Shown: piece by piece, positions 17,735 to 26,823 of the stretch
Position numbering within the stretch: position 1 is the first letter of the stretch
Layout of the letters: each line of letters starts with the position of its first letter
Assembly: GCF_012726295.1 (NCBI RefSeq)
Contig: NZ_JABAOB010000009.1
Location: 310,001 to 374,000 of the forward strand
Length of the DNA: 64,000 bases
Origin: Chitinophaga sp. Ak27
Lineage (GTDB): Bacteria; Bacteroidota; Bacteroidia; Chitinophagales; Chitinophagaceae
Direction: 5' to 3'
Program-made: the position numbers and the translations under genes
The notes under the pieces: generated by a model
The model's input: only the letters and a program-made list of their open reading frames with translations
What the model was told of the DNA's origin: nothing
The model's database searches: none

Positions 17735-19015
17735 ATGTTGAAAAAATATATGATACTGGCCTGGGGGCTGCTGTTGCTATCAACAGCGGCCCTGGCCCAA
17801 CTGGATACCAGCTTTCATTCAATGCCCGTGTCGCTGCCAGCGTATCTCGGGCAGGTAGGGAGGCAACACCTGGGATATGCCGCAGAAAAATATAACGTGA
17901 GCATTGCGTCGGCGGCAGTGGAAAGCGCCAAAGTATTCCCGGATCCGCAGTTGTCCGTGGAGGGTTTCGACAACCAACACCGGAAGCTGGGATTGTCTTA
18001 CGGCTACAACGTGGGCCTGGGTACTACCCTGGAGCTTGGACGGAAAAGGAATGCCCGTATAGAGCTGGCCCGCGGCAGCCTTGAACAGCGGCGTGCATTG
18101 CTGGAGGATTATTTCCGCAACCTGCGCGCCGATGCGGCTGCCGCTTATTTCAACGCCCTGCAGCAACAACAGCTGTTGCAGGTACAGCAAAGTTCCTATG
18201 CCGTTATGCGACAGCTGGCCGATGCCGATGCCATCCGCTTTCAGAAAGGCGTTATAACGGAAATGGATGCACGGCAATCCAAATTGGAGGCTGACCACCT
18301 GCTCAATAGTGTATGCCAACAACAGACCGACTGGAAAACAGCCCTGGTGCAGTTGAGTGCGAACACCGGCGCCCTGCGTGCCGATACCCTGTTGTTGCCG
18401 GCAGCCGATACCCTTACCCTGGACCGCTCATTTGTGCTCATGGATTTAATCACGCAGGCACAAACATCCCGCGCTGATGCGGTGGCCGCTAATGTAGCAA
18501 GGGCGGTAGCAGATAAAAACCTGGCGCTGGTAAAAGCCAACCGGAAAATAGATCTCGGTGTAAACGTAGGGTTGGGATACAATGCCCAGGCCACCAGTGA
18601 AATAGCTCCTACACCGCGGTATATGGCCACTACTGCCGGCGTGTCCATTCCCCTGAAAATCGCTAACCACTACCGGGGCGATTTAAAAGCCGCACAGTAT
18701 ACCGTAAAGCAGGCGGCAGTTACTTATCACCAGGTGCTGCTGCAGATACAGGCGGAGGTAACACAAGCCTGGTATAATTACCATGCGGCCGCTCAGCAGC
18801 TCCTGCAATTTCACGAGGGGTTGCTCAACAATGCGCAGAGAATATTGGATGGCAAAATATACAGCTACCGGAGAGGGGAAACATCGCTGCTGGAAGTATT
18901 GAATGCACAACGCACCTGGAACGAGCTTCAACAAGACTTTTGCGGGGCGCAATATCACTATGCCACCACCCTGGTGGAGCTGGAACGTGCTGCCGGCATC
19001 TGGGATATAGAATAA
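17735..19015 (+). CDS. czcC: TolC-family outer-membrane efflux channel (CzcC-like)
   Basis: 426 residues with a signal peptide (ending LSTAALAQ) and two tandem TolC/OEP repeats. Each repeat is largely coiled-coil helix (for example AALEDYFRNL-like and QLLQFHEGLLNNAQRILDGK segments), with the C-terminal motif SYRRGETSLLEVLNAQRTWNELQ typical of the family. It forms the outer-membrane duct of the czcBAC system. It lies 15 nt after czcA and is surely co-transcribed. The end of the operon is not marked by an obvious intrinsic terminator; the SDR gene follows 25 nt later and may be part of the same transcript. Confidence 0.92.
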   Translation: MLKKYMILAWGLLLLSTAALAQLDTSFHSMPVSLPAYLGQVGRQHLGYAAEKYNVSIASAAVESAKVFPDPQLSVEGFDNQHRKLGLSYGYNVGLGTTLELGRKRNARIELARGSLEQRRALLEDYFRNLRADAAAAYFNALQQQQLLQVQQSSYAVMRQLADADAIRFQKGVITEMDARQSKLEADHLLNSVCQQQTDWKTALVQLSANTGALRADTLLLPAADTLTLDRSFVLMDLITQAQTSRADAVAANVARAVADKNLALVKANRKIDLGVNVGLGYNAQATSEIAPTPRYMATTAGVSIPLKIANHYRGDLKAAQYTVKQAAVTYHQVLLQIQAEVTQAWYNYHAAAQQLLQFHEGLLNNAQRILDGKIYSYRRGETSLLEVLNAQRTWNELQQDFCGAQYHYATTLVELERAAGIWDIE

Positions 19016-19040
19016 AGCGCAAATTGACTATCTTGGAAAT

Positions 19041-19751
19041 ATGGAACAACCCAAAAAAGTATGCCTGGTAACAGGCGCCAGCAGCGGTATTGGCTATGCC
19101 ATTGCCCATGCCCTGATAACAGATGGCTATATTGTAGTAGCCACCGCACGCCGGGAAGAACGGTTGCATGAACTACCTGCCGGCGACAAACTTTTACTCG
19201 CCGGCAACCTGAGCGATCCTGCTTTCCAGGACCGGTTGGAGGAGCAGGTCTTTGAAAACTATGGCAGGTGTGATTACCTGTTTAACTGTGCCGGCGCTAT
19301 CACCAACGGTACCATCGAGGAAATAGATATCGATAAGGTAACGGATATGATTGAACTGAATATCACCGCTACTTTCCGGTTAACCTATAAATTCCTGAAG
19401 CGTTTCCGGAAGCAGGGATATGGGCATGTAATCAATCTCTCCAGTATACTCGGTACCAAAGTAAGGCCAACTGCCGGCGCCTACGCGGCCAGCAAATACG
19501 CTATGGAAGCCCTGTCGGAAGCATTGCGTATGGAGCTGGCCGGAAGCGATATACAGGTCACCTGTATTGAACCAGGATTGGTAATGACGGAATTGCATAA
19601 AGATTGGGACGTACATCCCAGCAAGAGTATGGGTATCCGCGAGCCCTTGCTGCCCGTGGATATTGTGGCTACCGTGAGGTTTATTATGGCGCAGCCGGCG
19701 CATGTAAGAATTCCCAAACTGATGGTATTACCCAAAGATCACCAGATTTAA
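19041..19751 (+). CDS. SDR family NAD(P)-dependent oxidoreductase
   Basis: 236 residues, single Rossmann domain. The dinucleotide loop TGASSGIG is at 11-18, NCAG about 83-86, the catalytic Ser in NLSSILG and the YxxxK motif in YAASKYAMEAL. The ATATARREERL region after beta2 has Arg residues that suggest NADP(H). It resembles the classical YdfG-like SDRs that reduce serine/3-hydroxy acids, but the substrate cannot be stated. It is 25 nt downstream of czcC; a near-consensus TATCTTGG box lies just before the start, so it may also have its own promoter. Confidence 0.9.
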   Translation: MEQPKKVCLVTGASSGIGYAIAHALITDGYIVVATARREERLHELPAGDKLLLAGNLSDPAFQDRLEEQVFENYGRCDYLFNCAGAITNGTIEEIDIDKVTDMIELNITATFRLTYKFLKRFRKQGYGHVINLSSILGTKVRPTAGAYAASKYAMEALSEALRMELAGSDIQVTCIEPGLVMTELHKDWDVHPSKSMGIREPLLPVDIVATVRFIMAQPAHVRIPKLMVLPKDHQI

Positions 19752-19848
19752 TGTGCATTGGTTAAAATCGTCTCCCTCTTTACAGGACGCTACAGGATAG
19801 TTTTCTGCAGGGCATCGATTATATTGTTGGAAGATGAATGCCACGCAT

Positions 19849-20964
19849 ATGAAAAATTACCTTATTCCATTCCTCTTGTTGTTGACTGTTGACACTACTG
19901 TATCCGCTCAATCGGGGCCTGTAAAATTTACTAAACAGGTGGTGTCAGCAGAAAGTTATGAATCGGTAGCTGCATTTGATGTCAACAACGATCATATTCC
20001 TGACCTGGTATCAGGCGCCTACTGGTACGAAGGGCCGGCATATTTCAGGCGCCACTACATAGGGCCGGTAAAGCAGTATGGCGAATACTGGGACGATTTT
20101 TCGACCATCCCGTTTGATGTCAACGGCGATGGTCGTATGGATTATATTACCGGCGGATGGTTTGGGAAAACGTTGGTGTGGAAAGAGAATCCGGGCAATG
20201 ACCAGGAATGGAAAGAACATATCATTGCCCAGCCGGGCAATATCGAAACCACCCGTGCCTGGGATATTGACGGCGATGGGATACCGGAAATAATACCCAA
20301 TACGCCGAATGAGCCGCTGATTATTTACCGGCATATAAAAGGCAGTGATCAATTTACAGCGCATAAAATCCAGGACCAGCCTTCCGGCCATGGGTTGGGA
20401 TGTGGTGATATCAATGGTGATGGCAGAAAAGACCTGGTGGTACCCGGCGGTTGGCTGGAAGCGCCCGCCGCGCCGTTTACCGGCCACTGGACATTCCATC
20501 CGGAATTTAACCTGGGCACTGCCAGCGTACCTGTTATTGTAGCAGATGTAAACGGCGATGGACTGGCCGACCTGGTAGTGGGGCAGGGACATGGATATGG
20601 GTTGGATTGGTATGAGCAGCAGAAAGATGCCAAAGCGGGTAAACGCAGCTGGATCAAACATGCCATCGATCCCTACAACTCCCAGTACCATACCATGGCC
20701 TGGGTAGATATAGACGGCGACGGCGCGCCGGAGCTGGTAACAGGTAAGCGTTACCGGGCGCATAATGATCATGATCCCGGATCGGCTGATCCTTGCGGCA
20801 TCTATTATTTTAAATGGAATGGCAGTTCCTTTACCAAACAGGTAATTACATACGGAGAGAAAGGGGCGGGGCTGTATTTTGATATATACGACCTTGCCGG
20901 CTCCGGCAAAAAAGATGTGATCGTAGCCGGCAAGGACGGGTTATTTATTTTCAGATCTTTATAA
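19849..20964 (+). CDS. Secreted FG-GAP/VCBS-repeat protein
   Basis: The ATG at 19849 starts a signal peptide (MKNYLIPFLLLLTVDTTVSAQ); an in-frame ATG lies 15 nt upstream. The remaining 350 residues contain repeated calcium-type motifs such as DVNNDHIPDL, DVNGDGRMDYI, DIDGDGIPEI, DINGDGRKDL, DVNGDGLADL and DIDGDGAPEL, which mark a seven-bladed FG-GAP/VCBS beta-propeller. These domains bind calcium and mediate adhesion or carbohydrate binding; no enzymatic motif is seen. Its 3' end overlaps the convergent OmpA-like gene by 14 nt. Confidence 0.88.
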   Translation: MKNYLIPFLLLLTVDTTVSAQSGPVKFTKQVVSAESYESVAAFDVNNDHIPDLVSGAYWYEGPAYFRRHYIGPVKQYGEYWDDFSTIPFDVNGDGRMDYITGGWFGKTLVWKENPGNDQEWKEHIIAQPGNIETTRAWDIDGDGIPEIIPNTPNEPLIIYRHIKGSDQFTAHKIQDQPSGHGLGCGDINGDGRKDLVVPGGWLEAPAAPFTGHWTFHPEFNLGTASVPVIVADVNGDGLADLVVGQGHGYGLDWYEQQKDAKAGKRSWIKHAIDPYNSQYHTMAWVDIDGDGAPELVTGKRYRAHNDHDPGSADPCGIYYFKWNGSSFTKQVITYGEKGAGLYFDIYDLAGSGKKDVIVAGKDGLFIFRSL

Positions 20965-22243
20965 ACTCTACGCGCCTGTTATTGGCTTTTCCTACTTCGG
21001 TGCTGTTATTGTCGACCGGTTGCGATTCGCCTTTACCATTTGTTTCCATTCTGGCCGCATCGATGCTAAAGTTGCTCACCAGGGCTGTTTTCACGGCCGC
21101 AGCGCGGCGTTTCGACAGGTCCAGGTTGGCCTGGTCGCTGCCATCGGCATCGGTATGCCCTACAATATTTACCCGTACAGCAGGGTTTTCAGCAAGTACG
21201 GCGGCAATGTCTTTCAGCGCGCCATACGACTCCGGCTGGATCGCGTCGCTGTTGGACGCGAACAGGATGCCATGGGTCGTGAACTTTCCTTCCGTGATCA
21301 GTTTATTGCGGGTATCCGGGGCGCCCACCGCCAGGCGGATATTGCCCAGGTAAAAGGTGCCTCCCTGGTTGTCGTAGTCGGGGGCGTAAGCCGCAAAAGT
21401 GAGGGCATTGAGTACTGCGCCTGCATCCAATGCGCGGGGTAAATCCAGGATTTTGGTACTGTCGAGATATACCCGTACCCGTTGTTTCTGCCGCCAGATG
21501 GATACCCTAACGGCATTTTTCTTGGGCACATTGAATACCGGCAGGGTAGTCAGGGTATTATTACCGATTAAGTTAGAGGAATATTGCAGCTGCCCATCGC
21601 CCGAGTACTTCGGGTATAACGACACTTTGAAAGAGGGGACGTCGGTAACCAGGCTATTATTGCCGTTCCGGAATTTATCTTCTGCCGTGGCGGCTTTTAG
21701 CAGCGAGATGGTAAACGCACCGATGCCCGCAATACCGTTGCTGGCCATTACATCCGCTTGCAGGGTAAAGTTATCCGGCAGGTTGCTGGTAATGTATTCA
21801 GGGAAGAAAATGCCATCCTGGGAAATGCTCAGCCATTTTCCCGGGCGATTGCTCACCGTCACGATCTCTGCGCCGGAATGGGTATTCCACTGGCCGGGAA
21901 ATTCGCCGACAGGATCCTGGGCAAAATTTTCCTCTACGATGATCTTCTCTCCCGGAACAAAGTCAAAACGGGAGTAGGCGGTAATGCCGGTCGTAGTATT
22001 CGTATTGGCTTCGCCGTTAGATACAGGACTGCTGCTACCGGCACCAGCAGTTGTAGTAGTGGTGGCAGCAGGTTTATCGGTCGGAGCACTGTCCTTTTTT
22101 TTGCCTTCGGTGGCTTTGTCAATGGTCTGATCTATCTTGTCATTGACTTTCTGTTGTACTTTGTTTTTCAGACGATCCAGGAACTGTGCATGTGCACTAT
22201 GCCCCAGGCTACAAACAATTACTGCGATGACTAGCTTTTTCAT
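20951..22243 (-). CDS. OmpA-family protein with N-terminal lectin-like region
   Basis: Start is set at the ATG at 22241-22243 because it begins a signal peptide (MKKLVIAVIVCSLGHSAHAQ); the upstream extension has no such feature. Of 430 residues, about 20-80 are charged and low complexity (LKNKVQQKVNDKIDQ, then a Thr/Ala linker), about 100-300 form a beta-sandwich resembling concanavalin-like/LamG folds, and 315-430 form an OmpA C-terminal domain (VRVNIVGHTDADGSDQANLDLSKRRA split over the peptidoglycan-binding loop). It is probably an outer-membrane-associated protein anchored to peptidoglycan. A TAnnTTG-like box (TATCTTG on the minus strand, 22271-22277) lies 28 nt upstream. It ends inside the convergent FG-GAP gene. 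Confidence 0.88.
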   Translation of the reverse strand: MKKLVIAVIVCSLGHSAHAQFLDRLKNKVQQKVNDKIDQTIDKATEGKKKDSAPTDKPAATTTTTAGAGSSSPVSNGEANTNTTTGITAYSRFDFVPGEKIIVEENFAQDPVGEFPGQWNTHSGAEIVTVSNRPGKWLSISQDGIFFPEYITSNLPDNFTLQADVMASNGIAGIGAFTISLLKAATAEDKFRNGNNSLVTDVPSFKVSLYPKYSGDGQLQYSSNLIGNNTLTTLPVFNVPKKNAVRVSIWRQKQRVRVYLDSTKILDLPRALDAGAVLNALTFAAYAPDYDNQGGTFYLGNIRLAVGAPDTRNKLITEGKFTTHGILFASNSDAIQPESYGALKDIAAVLAENPAVRVNIVGHTDADGSDQANLDLSKRRAAAVKTALVSNFSIDAARMETNGKGESQPVDNNSTEVGKANNRRVEFIKI

Positions 22244-22313
22244 GAGGTTCTTTTTTTCTATAAAGACGATGCAAGATAAGCATGTTGCCTTTCGCAGTAA
22301 AATCATTTTTACG

Positions 22314-22541
22314 TTATTCCGACCGGTGATGGGCAAGCCAGTTTTCAATAGCGGCGCCTATATTGGCCGTTAACACGGTTTCATTATCCTTACCGTCTTC
22401 AAACCAGTGATTAGCTCCTTCGTTGTCCTGGCGCCTTTGCAGGTGAATGGTTTTCTCCGGGATCCGGACAATAAATCCATTTTCATCTTCCTGCCGCACG
22501 GATATTTCGTGGTTGTCGATTTCAACTTGAAAAGTACTCAT
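22314..22541 (-). CDS. Small acidic hypothetical protein (75 aa)
   Basis: A complete short ORF of 75 residues with balanced, coding-like composition (MSTFQVEIDNHEISVRQED... ending WLAHHRSE). It has no signal peptide or membrane segment. An N-terminal beta-strand pattern resembles small Bacteroidota-specific proteins, but I do not recognise a family. It is divergent from the pyrophosphatase gene, and 70 nt upstream of the OmpA-like gene on the same strand. Confidence 0.65.
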   Translation of the reverse strand: MSTFQVEIDNHEISVRQEDENGFIVRIPEKTIHLQRRQDNEGANHWFEDGKDNETVLTANIGAAIENWLAHHRSE

Positions 22542-22671
22542 AGCTATAAAGTTTATTTTACCGGTACAATCATTATGCCCTCTATATATTATATGCAGTA
22601 GGTTGAAGGTTTTTTTGTTTCTTCGCAGTCGAGTCCTCTTTATCCTATTTTAAGAATATCAAAAGGTGCGT

Positions 22672-23151
22672 ATGATTATTAAAGAGTTACCTGTTGTCAT
22701 TGAAACCCCGAAAGGGAGTAGTGAAAAATATGATTTTGACCCGGTCACACGTTTTTTTGTACTTAGCAAGATATTGCCCGCCGGAATGGTATTTCCCTAT
22801 GATGTAGGCTTTATCCACGGAAGCAGGGGGGAAGACGGAGACCCGCTGGATGTGTTGGTGATTTCTGAATTCAAAAGTTTTCCCGGCTGCCTGATAAAAT
22901 GTCGTCTGCTGGGCGCTATTAAAGCCGAGCAAAGGGAAAAGGATGGCACCGCCGTACGTAATGACCGCTACATTGCAGTGCCCGTGGTTTCCAAAGCATT
23001 TAAAGGAGTGGATGTGGTATCTACTCAAACCATCCGGGAAATAGAGGCTTTCTTTATGGCCTATCATGCGCAGGATGGTAAACAGTTTAGCCCGCTAGGC
23101 TATATTGAAGCGGCGCCGGCATATGAACAGATAAAGTTTGCGGATAAATAA
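22672..23151 (+). CDS. ppa: Inorganic pyrophosphatase, family I
   Basis: ATG at 22672 is preferred over the GTG 6 nt earlier, giving 159 residues. The family I signature is the metal-binding motif D-G-D-P-L-D at 55-60, preceded by EKYDFD (18-23) and FPYDVGFIHGS, and followed by ND-RYIAVP and a Lys/Lys-rich C-terminal loop. The soluble enzyme hydrolyses PPi to phosphate with Mg2+ and pulls biosynthetic reactions forward. At 159 residues it is a little shorter than the E. coli enzyme (175). There is an additional pyrophosphatase type in many Bacteroidota, so this may not be the only one. Confidence 0.93.
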   Translation: MIIKELPVVIETPKGSSEKYDFDPVTRFFVLSKILPAGMVFPYDVGFIHGSRGEDGDPLDVLVISEFKSFPGCLIKCRLLGAIKAEQREKDGTAVRNDRYIAVPVVSKAFKGVDVVSTQTIREIEAFFMAYHAQDGKQFSPLGYIEAAPAYEQIKFADK

Positions 23152-23155
23152 ACCA

Positions 23156-23377
23156 TTAACTCAGCGATAAAACCCCCTTCAGCGCGCGATATGGATGATG
23201 CTGCCAGTCCACGTATTCCCCATTACATGTTTCGACACGATTATTGTTATTGTTATAGAAAGGGAAGCAGTGCAAACGCTGCTTCCCGGGTAAAAGGCCC
23301 TTGTAGCGCCAGGCCCGGACAGCCGCTATCGGCGTAAAACAGACCGGGAGCAACAACAGGATTTCTACCATTATCAA
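23156..23377 (-). CDS. Small hypothetical protein (73 aa), possibly membrane-anchored
   Basis: An ORF of 73 residues that ends 4 nt after the convergent ppa stop. It has a hydrophobic N-terminus (MIMVEILLLLPVCFTPIAAV), a run of five Asn and a Cys/Trp/His-containing tail (ETCNGEYVDWQHHPYRALKG). Its third-position composition looks coding, but there is no family I know. It could be a spurious ORF; nothing else explains this 350-bp interval between ppa and the kinase gene. Confidence 0.45.
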   Translation of the reverse strand: MIMVEILLLLPVCFTPIAAVRAWRYKGLLPGKQRLHCFPFYNNNNNRVETCNGEYVDWQHHPYRALKGVLSLS

Positions 23378-23502
23378 ATGAAAAAGAGTACTGTGCTGCG
23401 TTTTCTGTGCATTTTTTTACACAATTTTTGTGTTGGATTGTGGAATTTTAATGGCAGGCGATCACAGGAAACCAACGTATTTACTATTATATTTTTTGTG
23501 CG

Positions 23503-26127
23503 ATGATAAACGCCCCACTTACGGCAACTTTAAGAGAAGAAACAGCAGCGTATGAATTTCTCTCTGGCGGAGGTGAAACAGGTGAACTGATCCGTTCTTT
23601 CAACTGGGATGCGTCCGCCCTGGGGCCGGTTAATCAATGGCCGTCTTGTTTAAAGACCTGTATACGTATTTTGCTCACTTCCCCCCAACCCATGTTTTTA
23701 TGGTGGGGCCAGGATGGTATCCATCTTTACAACGATGCCTGTAAAGCGTTGCTGGGCGACAAGCATCCGGCTGCGATGGGCCAGCCGGCAGCCATAGCCT
23801 GGAGCCGGTTGTGGGAACAACTGCAACCACGGTTCAGTAGCCTGATGAATGATGAAACCGTTACTGCCGGTACACCATTGCTGCAAATAGTACAACAGGA
23901 AGGCATATACTATCATTTCAACGGCAGCCCTATCCCGGATGAAACCGGCCATATTGCAGGCGTAATGGCCATCGGCGCTATTGCAGATAACAGTCACCCG
24001 CTACTGGCTTACACCAAAACGGATGTCAGCGGCTTTACCCGCGACCTGCTCCACCACTTCGATGATATTATTGCGCAAACCGGCTTAACGCTGGTGGTTA
24101 ATTTTGATCCTGTTACCCCGGAAATATATATCGACCGCGATATGTGGGAGAAAGTGTTGTTTATCCTGCTCACTAACGCGCTCCGGTATACATTGCAGGG
24201 TGGCGTTGCCGTAAGGCTTTCCCAGGAAGAGGGAACACTGCAGCTAACGGTATCCGATTCGGGCGTTGGTATAAGCCATGCCATGCAAACTGCTATCGGG
24301 GAACGTTGCCTTCACAGCGACGCGCCTAAAACAGGCCTTGCCCTGGTGGATGAACTGGTAAAGCGGGATGGAGGCGCATTTGAGATAAGCAGCACCGTGG
24401 GAGAAGGAAGCGTTTTTCGTATTACCTTTCCCGTTGGAAAGGAGCACCTGCCCGCAGATAAGGTGATCAATGGAGATGCCGCCATCGTCTATAAATTATA
24501 TCCCGATTTCACGCCGCATCAGATAGCCGCTACCAGGAAGTTGAAACAGGAAGTGGATGACCAAAGGTACCGGCGATTGCTGGAATGCTTACCGGCAGCT
24601 ATTTACACCTGCGACAAAGAAGGCAGGCTATTGTTTTTCAATGAAGCGGCTGTGCAGCTTTGGGGTAGAACGCCTCAACCAGGCATAGACAAATGGTGTG
24701 GCGCCTGGAAAATTTATCAGCTGGATGGCACTACGCCCATCCGCTTCGATGCTATTCCCATGGCCCAGACCATTAAAAGCGGCCGTCCCGTAAGAGGCCA
24801 GCAGATGATAGTGGAACGGCCCGATGGCCGCCGCCGAATCGTGCAACCTTACCCCGATCCTTTGTTCGACGCCAACGGACAACTCGTGGGTGCGGTAAAT
24901 ATGCTGGTAGATGTTACCGACCAACGGGCCAATGAAGAATATATTTCCCGCATGGCTGCCATCGTGGAGTATTCCGATGATGCCATTATCGGGAAAACAC
25001 TGGAAGGGATCGTAACCAGCTGGAACCCGGCGGCAGAGCGGCTATTTGGATACACCGCAGAAGAAATGATCGGCACCTCTATTACGCGGATCATTCCGCC
25101 CGATAAACTGATGGAAGAACCGATCATCCTGCAGCAACTGAGGGCGGGTCAGCGTATCGATCATTTTGAAACTAAGCGCGTGACCAAGGACGGCACCCTG
25201 CTCGATATTTCCCTGACCATCTCTCCTGTAAAAGACTTACAGGGAAATATTATAGGCGCCTCCAAAATAGCCCGGGATGTTACCCATCAGCGGGAACTGT
25301 TTTCCGCCCTGAAAGAAAGTGAATCCAAATATATGCAACTGGCTTTCAAGCTGGAAGCCATGGTAGAACAGCGAACCAACGAACTGGTGGAAGCCAATTT
25401 CTATCTCCGGAAATCCAACCAGGAGCTGGAACAATTTGCCTACATCACCAGCCACGACTTACAGGAACCCCTGCGTAAGATCCAAACCTTTGCGGGCATG
25501 CTGTACAACAATAGCAAAGATGTTTTGTCGGAAACCTCCCGTATTTATATCGATAAGGTGATGCTCAGCGCCAAACGGATGTCGCAGCTGATCAGCGAAT
25601 TGCTCGACTATTCAAGGCTCATCCACGTGAAAGATCCTTTCGTAGAAACGGACCTCAACGATATATTGGTAAAAGTGCTCAACGATTTTGAAGTGCTGAT
25701 CGGTCAGCGTGACGTACAAATCAGCATCTGCAACCTGCCCTGCCTGATGGCGAGCCCGTTGCAGATGAACCAGTTGTTTCATAACCTCCTGGGTAATGCC
25801 ATCAAGTTTTCATCGCCCAATCGGAAGCCGGTGATCGAAATCTATGCGGAGCGTTTAGGCGTTGCCGATATAGCGGCCATGCCTGAGCTGGATGCCGGCA
25901 GGGAGTACCATGCCATTGTTGTAAAAGACAATGGGATCGGTTTTGACCAGATTTATTCAGAGAAAATTTTCCAGATATTCCAACGCCTGAACGACCGAAC
26001 CGCCTTCGAAGGAACCGGTATCGGCCTGGCGTTATGCAGTAAAATTGCCATTAACCATAAAGGCATTATTTATGCAACCGGCGTACCCGACGAAGGCGCC
26101 TGTTTCCGGGTGATCTTGCCGGCATGA
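23503..26127 (+). CDS. Multi-PAS sensor histidine kinase with two ATPase domains
   Basis: 874 residues, apparently cytoplasmic (no signal or TM). Order: PAS-like domain (about 30-165); an N-terminal HATPase-like block (about 210-310, MWEKVLFILLTNALRYT, DSGVGIS, TGLALVDELV) without a preceding HisKA His; PAS 2 (about 355-480); PAS 3 (about 485-605); a coiled coil; HisKA with His651 (YITSHDLQEPLRKIQTF); and a second HATPase (LFHNLLGNAIKFSSP, DNGIGFD, GTGIGLALC). The N-terminal block resembles the sensor module of large hybrid kinases in which a HisKA normally precedes the ATPase; here that HisKA seems to be missing. The first ATPase may therefore act as a nucleotide-sensing or dimerisation unit. 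A small receiver-like protein follows 180 nt later. Confidence 0.88.
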   Translation: MINAPLTATLREETAAYEFLSGGGETGELIRSFNWDASALGPVNQWPSCLKTCIRILLTSPQPMFLWWGQDGIHLYNDACKALLGDKHPAAMGQPAAIAWSRLWEQLQPRFSSLMNDETVTAGTPLLQIVQQEGIYYHFNGSPIPDETGHIAGVMAIGAIADNSHPLLAYTKTDVSGFTRDLLHHFDDIIAQTGLTLVVNFDPVTPEIYIDRDMWEKVLFILLTNALRYTLQGGVAVRLSQEEGTLQLTVSDSGVGISHAMQTAIGERCLHSDAPKTGLALVDELVKRDGGAFEISSTVGEGSVFRITFPVGKEHLPADKVINGDAAIVYKLYPDFTPHQIAATRKLKQEVDDQRYRRLLECLPAAIYTCDKEGRLLFFNEAAVQLWGRTPQPGIDKWCGAWKIYQLDGTTPIRFDAIPMAQTIKSGRPVRGQQMIVERPDGRRRIVQPYPDPLFDANGQLVGAVNMLVDVTDQRANEEYISRMAAIVEYSDDAIIGKTLEGIVTSWNPAAERLFGYTAEEMIGTSITRIIPPDKLMEEPIILQQLRAGQRIDHFETKRVTKDGTLLDISLTISPVKDLQGNIIGASKIARDVTHQRELFSALKESESKYMQLAFKLEAMVEQRTNELVEANFYLRKSNQELEQFAYITSHDLQEPLRKIQTFAGMLYNNSKDVLSETSRIYIDKVMLSAKRMSQLISELLDYSRLIHVKDPFVETDLNDILVKVLNDFEVLIGQRDVQISICNLPCLMASPLQMNQLFHNLLGNAIKFSSPNRKPVIEIYAERLGVADIAAMPELDAGREYHAIVVKDNGIGFDQIYSEKIFQIFQRLNDRTAFEGTGIGLALCSKIAINHKGIIYATGVPDEGACFRVILPA

Positions 26128-26165
26128 GCATGTTGTGATATTGTTAATTGTACACGTTTTGAGCA

Positions 26166-26189
26166 GGAAATATCCCCGGGGATTTTTCC
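26166..26189. terminator. Weak inverted repeat after kinase gene
   Basis: ggaaatatccccggggatttttcc is an imperfect inverted repeat centred on tccccgggga, located 39 nt after the kinase stop. Its U-rich side lies within the stem, so a terminator role is uncertain. Confidence 0.25.
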
Positions 26190-26308
26190 AGGTGCTTTTC
26201 CCGCTGTAATATTGCAATTGTTACAACAAAAAAAGGAAATCGTGTGTTTTTATAGGTTATATAACACGGATAGTAACTAATATTTTCCTGCCATTAAACT
26301 ACCCTGTG

Positions 26309-26818
26309 ATGAGAGAGAAAATCAGTTGTTTATTAATTGATCCGGACCGCGACCGGCGTAACCAGTTTTACCTTGCCCTCGACCTCCTGACGATCAGCAA
26401 GGCGTGCATTGCCCAGGACAACACCAGCAAGGCATTGGATTACCTCAAAAAAAATGACTTTACCCCGAACTACATTTTCCTGGACAGTTTACACCCATCG
26501 GATGAAGGCGTGGCCTTTTTACGGGAACTACGGAAAATAAAGCGATTGAAACAGGTACCCCTGATCTGGTATGCGGCTTCTCTCGACAAAGGACAGCGCC
26601 AGGCTATCCGGGAAGCTGGTTTCGCGGCGGGAATTGTCCGTCAGGCCAATCTTCTTGACCTGAAAGCCAATCTCCAGGTACTTTTCCAAAGCGAATTAAC
26701 GGAAGTAGCTATCCCGGAAGAAGTGTCAGCTACGGCACGGTTCCGGCAGAAGATGCGGGAGGTATTCCAGCAAACGCACTCTCTGCTGGAGGCGCCCGAA
26801 CTGGTCCCCGTTTCCTGA
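26309..26818 (+). CDS. Atypical receiver-domain protein
   Basis: ATG at 26309 is preferred to the adjacent GTG; 169 residues. Residues about 5-125 follow the receiver fold: acidic Asp11 and Asp13 after strand 1 (CLLIDPDRDRR), the putative phospho-acceptor Asp59 (YIFLDSLHPSDEG), Ser91 in the Thr/Ser position (IWYAAS) and Arg111 where a conserved Lys is expected. A short charged tail of about 40 residues follows; there is no DNA-binding domain. It could be a stand-alone CheY-like partner of the upstream kinase, with altered phosphorylation chemistry. The gene is convergent with the permease at 26824, which leaves only 5 nt between the stops. Confidence 0.75.
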   Translation: MREKISCLLIDPDRDRRNQFYLALDLLTISKACIAQDNTSKALDYLKKNDFTPNYIFLDSLHPSDEGVAFLRELRKIKRLKQVPLIWYAASLDKGQRQAIREAGFAAGIVRQANLLDLKANLQVLFQSELTEVAIPEEVSATARFRQKMREVFQQTHSLLEAPELVPVS

Positions 26819-26823
26819 GTACT

